From assembly GCF_000685965.1 (NCBI RefSeq), contig NZ_JMLE01000022.1:17686-81685 (forward strand): 64,000 bases of DNA. Direction: 5' to 3'. The stretch is from Arthrobacter sp. UNC362MFTsu5.1. GTDB taxonomy: Bacteria > Actinomycetota > Actinomycetes > Actinomycetales > Micrococcaceae. Under the pieces are notes generated by a model that was not told where the DNA came from, made no database searches, and was given only the letters and a program-made list of their open reading frames with translations. Shown here in pieces: positions 7,944 through 15,425 of the stretch. The position numbers were made by a program, and so were the translations under genes. How positions within the stretch are numbered: position 1 is the first letter of the stretch; every line of letters starts with the position of its first letter.

Positions 7944-8848
7944 GGTTCCGGGACCGGGGACGCGACCACCACCACGTTCTTGCCCCAGGGGTCTTCCGTG
8001 TAGCAGCTGATGAGGACCAGGCGGTTGGGAAAACCGGTCCAGATGGGACTGTCCTTCAGGCTTGACTTCACGTAGGTGTCCACCGAATCCACCCGGTACC
8101 GCATGGTTCCCGTTGCTGTGGTGACTTCCAGGATGTCCCCCGGGGAACTCGATGCGCTGAGCCGGTTGAACGGGGCGTCGCGGCCCTCCCAGCTGTGTCC
8201 GAGGATGTAGGTGCTGTTGGTGGACCCGGCGCCGGGCATGCCGAAGTTAGTCACCCAGTAACCGTCCACAGTGATCGGCGGCACGATCGCCTGGGATTCC
8301 AGTTCCTCCGGCGCCGGGGTGAGCGGATGGATGGTGACGTCCAGCCCTGCAGAGGGATACACGATCCGGGTGGGCGCCGCGGCCGGTGGATAGTTGGGAA
8401 CGGCCGGCGTGGGCTGCTGTGCCGCGGGCGCCGCAGCCGGTGATTTCCTGCCAGCCTGGGCCGCCGAGCCCTTGCCGCTCCAGGCGAACGTATCCGGCGG
8501 GACGGCATTCCCCGGGATGGCGGACCGTGAATACGGAGCAGCTTCCAGATGGAGTCCGGTCCCGCCAGAGGAGTTCCCGGCGCTGAGGAGGCCCGGCAGG
8601 AACGTCAGGGCGAAGAAGGCCGCAACGCCGGCAAGCAGCAACAGCCGGTCGCCACGGTTAAGTGACAGGCGTTTCAGGAAGGGCAGCTTGCGGGCAAGAT
8701 GGCTGAGCCGCCAGCCTGCGGCGGATTGGCGCTCGCCGGCAGCGGGGCTAGGAATAGCCGTGGGGGATTGGCTCTCGCCCGCCTCCGGGACAGCGGTCCG
8801 GCTGCCAAGGGGCGGGCTGTCTGCGGGCTTGTTGCCGGGGAAGGACAT
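7940..8848 (-). CDS. Sortase-family transpeptidase (class E/F-like) with altered active site
   Basis: A 302-residue protein with a disordered Pro/Ser-rich cytoplasmic start, one membrane anchor near residues 72-92, and a sortase fold at the C-terminus. The catalytic histidine is H218 in GHSWEGRD. The nucleophile is C282 in LISCYTEDPWGKNVVVVA. Sortases normally have an arginine shortly after the cysteine; here that stretch has only Gly-Lys, so the third catalytic residue seems to be lysine or absent. ATG 8848 has GGAGGAG just upstream. It sits next to, and is co-oriented with, a surface protein that has a sorting-signal-like end (8928-9695). It should act outside the membrane, joining that protein to peptidoglycan. 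Confidence 0.8.
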   Translation of the reverse strand: MSFPGNKPADSPPLGSRTAVPEAGESQSPTAIPSPAAGERQSAAGWRLSHLARKLPFLKRLSLNRGDRLLLLAGVAAFFALTFLPGLLSAGNSSGGTGLHLEAAPYSRSAIPGNAVPPDTFAWSGKGSAAQAGRKSPAAAPAAQQPTPAVPNYPPAAAPTRIVYPSAGLDVTIHPLTPAPEELESQAIVPPITVDGYWVTNFGMPGAGSTNSTYILGHSWEGRDAPFNRLSASSSPGDILEVTTATGTMRYRVDSVDTYVKSSLKDSPIWTGFPNRLVLISCYTEDPWGKNVVVVASPVPEP

Positions 8849-8927
8849 CTGAACTCCTCCAGGGAGAGTGGTATGGACGGGCATCGCACCGCGATGGCGG
8901 ATGCCCGTCCTCACCGCAGGATCGGCC

Positions 8928-9695
8928 CTATTTGGATCCGGGCACGTCCTGCAGGCGTCCCCGCTGCCTCAGGGCAATCAGCCCCGTCGCCCCGAGGAGC
9001 GCTGCCAGGCCGCCGAACCAGGCCGGCATTCCGGCGTCGGGCTGGCTTCCGGCCGCAGTCTGGGCGTTAAAGCCCCGGTTGACCACGGGTACCGCTGCAG
9101 CCGCCCCGACCGGTGCCGCTGCAGCTCCTGTTGGAACCTGTGCCGGCGGAGCCACTGCTGGTGGTGTCACTGCCGGTGGTGTCACTTCCGGAGGTGTTAC
9201 CACCGGCGGGACTACGACGGGCGGTACAACGACCGGCGGCTTCTCTTCCTCTTCCTCTTCATCTGCGACGCAACCACCGGCCGGGACCGGGTAGATGTCG
9301 GCGCGGCCGTTGTGTCCGTCCTTGTGGCCGTGCCACCAGGCCTTTTCCGGAATCGTGATGACAACGTACGGGTTCTTCTCGGATCCCGTGGCGTGGCAGA
9401 TCGTGATCTTGTCCGGACCGTGGCCCGAGTCGTCGTCGTCATCATCCTTGCCGCCCGGGCAGCCGTACGCCGGCGCCGGAATCAGGTCGCCTTCATGCGA
9501 AGCATGGCCGCCGTTTCCGTTGACCGCGTTTTCGCTGACGGTGATGTGGGCATACGGGTTCGATTCCGAGCCCGTTGCGTGGCAAATACTGACTTTTTTG
9601 TCGTTGTCATCGCCCTTGTCGCCGGCATTTGCCGGCGCCGTGACGCCAATTAACGCAATGCCGGCAACTCCGGCAGTTGCGAGGATTCTCTTCAT
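8928..9695 (-). CDS. Secreted repeat protein, probable dedicated sortase substrate
   Basis: A 255-residue exported protein. It has a signal peptide ending near ANA-24, then two homologous repeats of about 45 residues (36-79 and 97-142), each starting ICHATGSE-NPY and closed by a later cysteine, rich in His/Gly/Asp. A stalk of Pro-Val/Pro-Ala repeats follows an acidic run. The end has the three parts of a cell-wall sorting signal: QPDAG at 218-222, a hydrophobic helix, and basic RQRGR. QPDAG stands where LPxTG is expected. The ATG at 9695 follows GGAG; an upstream in-frame ATG lacks a ribosome site. The sortase gene directly follows, so the two form an enzyme-substrate pair. Function of the repeats is unknown. 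Confidence 0.75.
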   Translation of the reverse strand: MKRILATAGVAGIALIGVTAPANAGDKGDDNDKKVSICHATGSESNPYAHITVSENAVNGNGGHASHEGDLIPAPAYGCPGGKDDDDDDSGHGPDKITICHATGSEKNPYVVITIPEKAWWHGHKDGHNGRADIYPVPAGGCVADEEEEEEKPPVVVPPVVVPPVVTPPEVTPPAVTPPAVAPPAQVPTGAAAAPVGAAAAVPVVNRGFNAQTAAGSQPDAGMPAWFGGLAALLGATGLIALRQRGRLQDVPGSK

Positions 9696-10201
9696 GGGAT
9701 TCTCCATCTGGATCATTTTGGACTGACCAGACTGCGGGAACGGGAGGCCCATGGAGGAGCCGACCGTTGTTCGTAGATGCCCAGATCACCTGCGACTCTC
9801 CTGCAGAGTTGTCAACTATCTGACCACTTCACGCTAAGCCTCAAACACTGCGTAATCGCGAGTGGCCGGTACTTGACTGGGCACTCGTTTTTCACAGCCA
9901 ATCCCCTTTGAACCGAGGGGTGACACCCGTTTCTCCCGTAACAGGGTGCACGTGTGCACGCTGCACTGCGACTGCGACTGCGACTGCGACCGCGACTGCG
10001 CCTGGGGCTGCAGCGGCGCTGCGGCCCCTGCAAACCGGCCGACAAGACGGCCCTTGGCCGGTACGCCGTTCGGATGATATTTCCCGGGCGTTGTTTCGCC
10101 GAGGCAACGAATTTCGTAGAGTGGGAAGGCTGAGAGTGTCAGTCCCCGCTGGTATTACTTTCTTGCATACACTTCGCGCACTTTCCAAAGGACTCCCGGG
10201 C
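9696..10201. other. Intergenic region between surface protein and ABC exporter genes
   Basis: About 500 bases with divergent genes on either side and no convincing coding sequence; the frame running into the ABC gene here has no initiation signals and is dominated by a simple repeat. It should hold divergent promoters. TTGACA occurs on the minus strand near 9810 but without a good -10. GGGTGACACCC (9919-9929) is a small palindrome. The hexamer array at 9965-10000 is listed separately. Confidence 0.55.
9965..10000 (+). repeat. Hexanucleotide tandem repeat (ACTGCG)x6
   Basis: Six consecutive hexamers, five exact ACTGCG and one ACCGCG, lie about 200 bases upstream of the ABC exporter start and outside any supported gene. 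Confidence 0.85.
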
Positions 10202-11935
10202 ATGCTTGTCACCCTCATACGGCGCTATTCCAAGCCGTATTTGCCGTATATCGCGGCAGTCATTCTTTTCCAGCTGGCATCCACCATCGCTGCCCTCTAC
10301 CTGCCCAGCCTGAACGCCCAGATCATCGATGAGGGCGTCTCCCGCGGCGACACCGACTACATCTGGAGGACGGGCGGGCTGATGCTCGGCGTTGCGCTGG
10401 TCCAGGTGGCCACCGCCATCACCGGCGTCTACTTCGGTTCCAAGGCAGCCATGGCATTCGGCCGGGACCTCCGCCGCGGTGTCTTCCGCAAAGTGACCAG
10501 CTTTTCGGCCAAGGACGTCAACGTTTTCGGCGCGCCCACCCTGATCACGCGCGGCACGAACGATGTCCAGCAAGTGCAGATGCTCGTGCTGATGGGCCTG
10601 AACTTCATGGTGGCAACGCCCATCATGTGCATCGGCGGCATCATCATGGCCCTGCGCGAGGACCTGAGCCTGTCCTGGCTGGTCTGGGTTTCCGTCCCCG
10701 TCCTGATTGCCGTGGTGGGCTACCTGGTGGTCCGCCTGATGCCGCTCTTCCGCTCCATGCAGACGAAAATCGACCGCATCAACGGCATTCTCCGCGAGCA
10801 GATCATTGGCATCCGCGTGGTCCGGGCCTTCGTCCGTGAACCGCACGAGACGGAGCGTTTCGGCGAAGCCAACCGCGATCTCACCGACGTCTCGCTGAAG
10901 ATTGGCTCCCTGTTCGTCCTCATGTTCCCGGCCATCGGCATGATCCTGCACGTCTCCACCGCAGCCGTGCTGTGGTTCGGCGGCCAGCGCGTGGATGCGG
11001 GGGACATGCAGGTGGGCTCGCTGACCGCCTTCCTGCAGTACCTGCTGCAGATCCTCATGGCGGTCATGATGGGCACATTCATGGCCATGATGATTCCGCG
11101 GGCCTCGGTCTGCGCGGACCGCATCGGTGAAGTGCTCGACGTCGAGCCCTCCATCCATGAACCGGCCGTGCCCGTCGCGCCCGCCCGGCGGACGGGACGC
11201 GTGGAGTATCGCAACGTCTCCTTCGCCTACCCGGGAGCCGAGGAACCTGTCCTGAGTAACATCAGCTTCACGGCCGAGCCCGGCCAGACCGTGGCCATCG
11301 TCGGGTCAACCGGGTCGGGCAAGACCAGCCTGCTGTCGCTGCTGCCGCGGCTCTACGACGTCGAGTCGGGTGAAGTACTGCTCGACGGCGTCCCCATCAC
11401 CAACCTGGAACGCTCCGAAATCACCGGCCGGGTGGCCATGGTGCCGCAGCGCCCATACCTCTTTTCCGGGACCATCGAGCACAATCTGCGGTTCGGCAAG
11501 ACGGAGGCCACGGACCAGGAGCTGTGGGACGCCCTCACGGTGGCCCAGGCTGCCGACTTCGTCCGGGACAAGAAAAACGGGCTCGAATCCCGGATCGCCC
11601 AGGGCGGCACCAACGTCTCGGGCGGCCAGCGCCAGCGCCTGTGCATCGCCAGAGCCCTGGTGACCCAGCCCAAGGTGTACTTGTTCGACGACTCCTTCTC
11701 GGCGCTCGACGTCGCCACGGATGCCCGGCTGCGCCGTGCGCTCAAGGCAAAGACGGCGGACGCCACCGTCATCATTGTGGGCCAGCGCGTGTCCACCATT
11801 GCCGATGCCGACCAGATCCTGGTGCTGGACAACGGCCGGATCGTGGACCGGGGAACGCACGATGAACTGCTGCTGAGTTCCACCACCTACCAGGAAATCG
11901 TCGAGTCCCAGCTGACCGCGGAGGAAGTGGCATGA
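10202..11935 (+). CDS. Heterodimeric ABC exporter, subunit with degenerate ATP site
   Basis: A 577-residue half-transporter: six membrane helices (residues 1-310) then one nucleotide-binding domain. Walker A is GSTGSGKT and the signature VSGGQRQR is intact. However Walker B ends FDDSFSALD, with Asp instead of the catalytic Glu, and the switch histidine is Gln (VGQRVSTI). These changes match the degenerate-site subunit of TM287/288-type exporters. ATG 10202 follows AAAGGA; the longer frame upstream is a simple repeat. It overlaps the partner gene by ATGA (11932). The pair probably exports a hydrophobic compound or lipid. Confidence 0.9.
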   Translation: MLVTLIRRYSKPYLPYIAAVILFQLASTIAALYLPSLNAQIIDEGVSRGDTDYIWRTGGLMLGVALVQVATAITGVYFGSKAAMAFGRDLRRGVFRKVTSFSAKDVNVFGAPTLITRGTNDVQQVQMLVLMGLNFMVATPIMCIGGIIMALREDLSLSWLVWVSVPVLIAVVGYLVVRLMPLFRSMQTKIDRINGILREQIIGIRVVRAFVREPHETERFGEANRDLTDVSLKIGSLFVLMFPAIGMILHVSTAAVLWFGGQRVDAGDMQVGSLTAFLQYLLQILMAVMMGTFMAMMIPRASVCADRIGEVLDVEPSIHEPAVPVAPARRTGRVEYRNVSFAYPGAEEPVLSNISFTAEPGQTVAIVGSTGSGKTSLLSLLPRLYDVESGEVLLDGVPITNLERSEITGRVAMVPQRPYLFSGTIEHNLRFGKTEATDQELWDALTVAQAADFVRDKKNGLESRIAQGGTNVSGGQRQRLCIARALVTQPKVYLFDDSFSALDVATDARLRRALKAKTADATVIIVGQRVSTIADADQILVLDNGRIVDRGTHDELLLSSTTYQEIVESQLTAEEVA

Positions 11936-13974
11936 GCACCAACGAAAAACTCGCGGCCGGCCAGGACACGGTTCCCGCGGAAGAGGACGATTTCTACGAA
12001 GAGGAATACAAGCCCACGGAGGCCGACGGCGACATGTTCGGCGGGACGCCGGCGAAGAAGGCAGAGCACTTCTGGCCCTCCGCCAAGCGACTGATGGGCT
12101 TGCTGAAACCCGAGGCCGCCGGCATCGCCGTGGTCCTCGCAATGGTGACAGTCGCCGTCGTGCTGAACGTCGTTGCCCCGAAAATCCTGGGGCAGGCCAT
12201 GGACGTCATCTTCGGGGGAGTGGTGGGCAAGCAACTGCCCTCCGGAGTCAGCAAGGACCAGTTTGTCGACGGTCTGCGCGCCCAGGGCGAGAACAACTTT
12301 GCGGACATGATCGCCAAGATGGAACTCGTCCCCGGTGTGGGAATCGACTTCCAGAAGCTGTCGTTCCTGATCAGCGTGGTGCTGGTGATGTACTTCGTGG
12401 CGAACATCTTCACCTGGCTGCAGGGCTACGTTTTGAACGTGCTCGTGATGCGGGTGGTCCGCAAATTGCGTGACGACACCGAGAAAAAGCTCAACCGGCT
12501 CCCGTTGAACTACTTCGACACCCGCCAGCGTGGCGACACCCTGTCCCGCGTCACCAACGACGTCGACAACATCCAGCAGGCGCTGCAGCAGGCCTTCGCG
12601 CAACTTCTCAGTTCCGCGCTGACGGTGCTCGGCATCGTGATCATGATGTTCGTTGTGTCGTGGCAGCTGGCCTTCATCGCCCTGGTCGCCCTCCCTCTGT
12701 CCGGCGTGGCCGCCGGCATCATCGGCTCGCGCAGCCAGAAGCTGTTCGCCGCGCAATGGAAGAACACCGGCCAGCTCAACGGCCAGATCGAGGAATCGTT
12801 CTCCGGCCACGACCTCGTGCGGGTCTTCGGCCGCGACGCGGACATCCTGGCAAGCTTCGACGAACGGAACGAAGCCCTCTACAAGGCCAGCTTCGGCGCC
12901 CAGTTCGTCTCCGGCATGATCATGCCGGTCATGCAGTTCGTCTCCTACCTCAGCTACGTGGGCATCGCGGTGGTCGGCGGGTTGCGGGTGGCTTCCGGCG
13001 GTATGAGCCTGGGTGACGCCACCGCCTTCATCCAGTACTCGCGGGAGTTCACGCAGCCGCTGGGCCAGATGGCAGGCATGGCCAACATGCTGCAGTCCGG
13101 CGTTGCCTCGGCGGAACGCGTCTTCGAATTCCTGGATGCGGACGAACAGGATGCCGAAACCGCCACCGAGCACCTGCCCGCCAAGACCGACGGCCACGTC
13201 GATTTCAGGCACGTGACGTTCAGCTACTCGGCGGACAAGCCCTTGATCGAGGACCTTTCGTTCACCGCCGAGCCGGGTCACACCGTGGCCATCGTCGGAC
13301 CCACCGGCGCAGGCAAGACCACCCTGGTCAACCTGGTGATGCGGTTCTACGAGCTCAGTTCGGGAAGCATCACGCTGGACGGCGTGGACATCACGCACCT
13401 GAGCCGTTCCGAGCTGCGCGCCAAGGTGGGCATGGTGCTGCAGGACGCATGGCTGTTCGGCGGCAGCATCTACGACAACATCAAATACGGAAACCTCAAC
13501 GCCACCGAGGACCAGGTCATGGAGGCCGCCCGGGCAACGTTCGTCGACCGGTTCGTCCGGGCACTGCCGGACGGCTACAACACGGTCATCGATGAGGAAG
13601 GCAACAACGTCAGCGCAGGTGAGAAGCAGCTCATCACCATCGCACGGGCTTTTGTGGCCAACCCGTCCCTGCTCATCCTGGACGAGGCAACCAGCTCCGT
13701 GGACACCCGTACGGAAGTCCTGGTCCAGAAAGCCATGGCAGCACTGAGGACGGACCGCACCAGCTTTGTGATTGCGCACCGACTGTCCACCATCCGCGAC
13801 GCCGACACCATCCTGGTCATGGAGGCCGGGCGGATCGTGGAACAGGGCAACCACCACGACCTGCTCGAACTCAAGGGCGCCTACCACCGCCTCTACATGT
13901 CCCAGTTCGCCGGCGAGGACGCGGGCGCCGCTTTGGCGGATTCCGCGGACAACACGACGGCGGTCCGAAGCTGA
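11932..13974 (+). CDS. Heterodimeric ABC exporter, subunit with catalytic Walker B
   Basis: A 680-residue half-transporter with an acidic N-terminal extension of about 50 residues, six membrane helices and an ATPase domain. Walker A is GPTGAGKT, Walker B is LLILDEATSSVD with catalytic Glu, and the switch histidine is present in IAHRLSTI. Its signature motif is altered (VSAGEKQ instead of LSGGQ). The defects complement those of the upstream subunit, leaving one competent and one degenerate ATP site. The start overlaps the previous stop; GGAGGAAG precedes it. About 70 extracellular residues between the first two helices are longer than usual. Confidence 0.92.
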   Translation: MSTNEKLAAGQDTVPAEEDDFYEEEYKPTEADGDMFGGTPAKKAEHFWPSAKRLMGLLKPEAAGIAVVLAMVTVAVVLNVVAPKILGQAMDVIFGGVVGKQLPSGVSKDQFVDGLRAQGENNFADMIAKMELVPGVGIDFQKLSFLISVVLVMYFVANIFTWLQGYVLNVLVMRVVRKLRDDTEKKLNRLPLNYFDTRQRGDTLSRVTNDVDNIQQALQQAFAQLLSSALTVLGIVIMMFVVSWQLAFIALVALPLSGVAAGIIGSRSQKLFAAQWKNTGQLNGQIEESFSGHDLVRVFGRDADILASFDERNEALYKASFGAQFVSGMIMPVMQFVSYLSYVGIAVVGGLRVASGGMSLGDATAFIQYSREFTQPLGQMAGMANMLQSGVASAERVFEFLDADEQDAETATEHLPAKTDGHVDFRHVTFSYSADKPLIEDLSFTAEPGHTVAIVGPTGAGKTTLVNLVMRFYELSSGSITLDGVDITHLSRSELRAKVGMVLQDAWLFGGSIYDNIKYGNLNATEDQVMEAARATFVDRFVRALPDGYNTVIDEEGNNVSAGEKQLITIARAFVANPSLLILDEATSSVDTRTEVLVQKAMAALRTDRTSFVIAHRLSTIRDADTILVMEAGRIVEQGNHHDLLELKGAYHRLYMSQFAGEDAGAALADSADNTTAVRS

Positions 13975-13991
13975 GCGCCGCCGCCCGGACC

Positions 13992-14444
13992 GTGACAGGC
14001 GGCCGGCGCATCGAGGTCCAGGTGCCCATGCGCTGGGGAGACATGGATGCCTACGGCCATGTCAACAATGTGCAGATCGTGCGGATCCTGGAGGAAGCCC
14101 GCATCGCGGCCTTCGGACCGCCCCGCGGCGCCGGCCTGCCCGGCATCGAGCCGCAGGTGTCCCTCTTCAACGACGTGGCAGAGGGCACCATGGCTTTGGT
14201 GGTGGAGCACAAGATCCGGTACGTCAGGACGCTCGACTACCGGAATGTTCCGGCTGTGGTCCAGCTGTGGATCGGTGCCGTCAAAGGTGCCAGCTTCGAC
14301 ATCCACTACCTGCTGCAGGACCCGGTGACCAGGGAGGACTGCGTCAAGGCCACCACGCATCTGGCCTTCGTGGATGAGGCTACCGGCAGGGTGCTGCGGC
14401 TGACCCCGGAACAGAAGGAGCGCCTGGCCCCGTACACGGCCTGA
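13992..14444 (+). CDS. Acyl-CoA thioesterase (4HBT hotdog family)
   Basis: A hotdog-fold protein of about 150 residues. The 4HBT motif is clear near the start: RWGDMDAYGHVNN, with the Asp that activates water. It should hydrolyse an acyl-CoA thioester in the cytoplasm. GTG 13992 is given; a CTG at 13971, overlapping the ABC gene stop, would add seven residues (SAAARTV) and cannot be excluded. The short gap to the ABC exporter suggests co-transcription, though a functional link is not evident. Confidence 0.85.
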   Translation: MTGGRRIEVQVPMRWGDMDAYGHVNNVQIVRILEEARIAAFGPPRGAGLPGIEPQVSLFNDVAEGTMALVVEHKIRYVRTLDYRNVPAVVQLWIGAVKGASFDIHYLLQDPVTREDCVKATTHLAFVDEATGRVLRLTPEQKERLAPYTA

Positions 14445-14595
14445 GCCCAAAGCCCCTACCTTGGGGCGGGGCGGCGTCCCTATGATCGTCACTACAGGGG
14501 CGCCAGGACAACGCACCAAGTCCACCAACGGATCCAGTCCAACAACGCACCAAGTCCAACAACGCAACAAATCCACGAGCAAGGGAGCATCGGCC

Positions 14596-14844
14596 ATGGC
14601 CACTCAGAAAAAGAAGAAGTCCTGGAAGGAAATGCCGCCGCTCGCACGGTTCGGGACCCTGGTGGCGGCGGCCGTGCAACTCTCCCTCCTGATCGCGGCC
14701 CAGCGGGACATTTCCCGGCGGCCCGCGGAGCAGATCCGCGGCAGCAAGGCGTTGTGGCGTGCGGTCACGCTGATCAACTTCGTCGGTCCGGGGAGCTACT
14801 TCGCGTTCGGACGCAAGAACCTGCCCGCCAGCGCTAAGCGCTGA
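14596..14844 (+). CDS. Small PLDc_N-type membrane protein
   Basis: An 82-residue protein: lysine-rich start, one hydrophobic helix (residues 17-35), an amphipathic middle and a second hydrophobic stretch reading LINFVGPGSYFAFGRK. This last part resembles the phospholipase D N-terminal (PLDc_N) module found alone in many actinobacterial small membrane proteins. ATG 14596 follows AAGGGAG. Upstream (14500-14580) are short imperfect repeats of CCAACAACGCACCAAGT type. Function unknown. Confidence 0.75.
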   Translation: MATQKKKKSWKEMPPLARFGTLVAAAVQLSLLIAAQRDISRRPAEQIRGSKALWRAVTLINFVGPGSYFAFGRKNLPASAKR

Positions 14845-14938
14845 CGTCCCGGATCAACCGGCACCGCGCCGCGCCGTCAGAGTCACGCGCCGCGCCGCAG
14901 CGTCTGCGCAACCGCGCCGCAGCGCGGCTTAGGTCGGT

Positions 14939-15211
14939 TTACGTCCTCGAGTCGTTGCTCAGCCACGACTCGAGGTAGATGCGGTTTGTGGTGCCGTCCG
15001 GCAGGAGGATCCAGGCCCAGATGTAGAACGTGACGGCAGGGCCCGGTATCAGGGACAGCACCAGGAAAACGATCCTGGCCGCGTTGGGGTCCACGCCAAG
15101 CTTGGCTGCGATTCCGCCGCAGACGCCGCCGATCCACCTGTCCGGTCCACGGCTGAGCCCCGTTGCCCGGATCGCCGCGAATGTCTTCTGGGTCAGCTCG
15201 TTAAAAGTCAT
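14939..15211 (-). CDS. PspC domain protein
   Basis: A 90-residue protein. The PspC signature occupies residues 22-72: WIGGVCGGIAAKLGVDPNAARIVF followed by a hydrophobic helix ending AWILLPD. Such proteins sit in the cytoplasmic membrane and relate to the phage-shock/envelope stress response. GAGGAGC precedes the ATG at 15211. It stands alone, without other psp genes. The C-terminal tail is short and polar. Confidence 0.85.
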   Translation of the reverse strand: MTFNELTQKTFAAIRATGLSRGPDRWIGGVCGGIAAKLGVDPNAARIVFLVLSLIPGPAVTFYIWAWILLPDGTTNRIYLESWLSNDSRT

Positions 15212-15425
15212 GGCACGCTCCTCGTAGTGCCGCCAGACTATGGCCGTCCCCGCCGCCCTTCCTAGGGCCGAAAGCCACGGATGCCGGGCGTGGCCAAGGA
15301 CGCTAACCAGGCGCGACCCGGCGGCGCCGCCATGTAAACATACATAATGGCCAAAGCCCTACCGGGCAGTAACTTATAGTGCCCCGTGGTGCTGCCGTTC
15401 AGGTTAAGCCTGTAAATTTGAACGC

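Noticed and set aside
8800..8914. Longer start for the sortase
   Set aside because: GGAGGAG directly before ATG 8848 decides the start; the upstream codons overlap that site.
9925..9965. GTGCAC-GT-GTGCAC as an operator
   Set aside because: It is a direct repeat of a short self-complementary hexamer at the edge of a simple repeat; too little to call.
9908..10201. In-frame upstream extension of the first ABC subunit
   Set aside because: It would encode a (TA)n stretch from the hexamer array; the ATG at 10202 has a ribosome site and matches the family N-terminus.
11887..13887. 666-codon frame antisense to the second ABC subunit
   Set aside because: Asp/His/Val-rich shadow of the coding strand with no family features.
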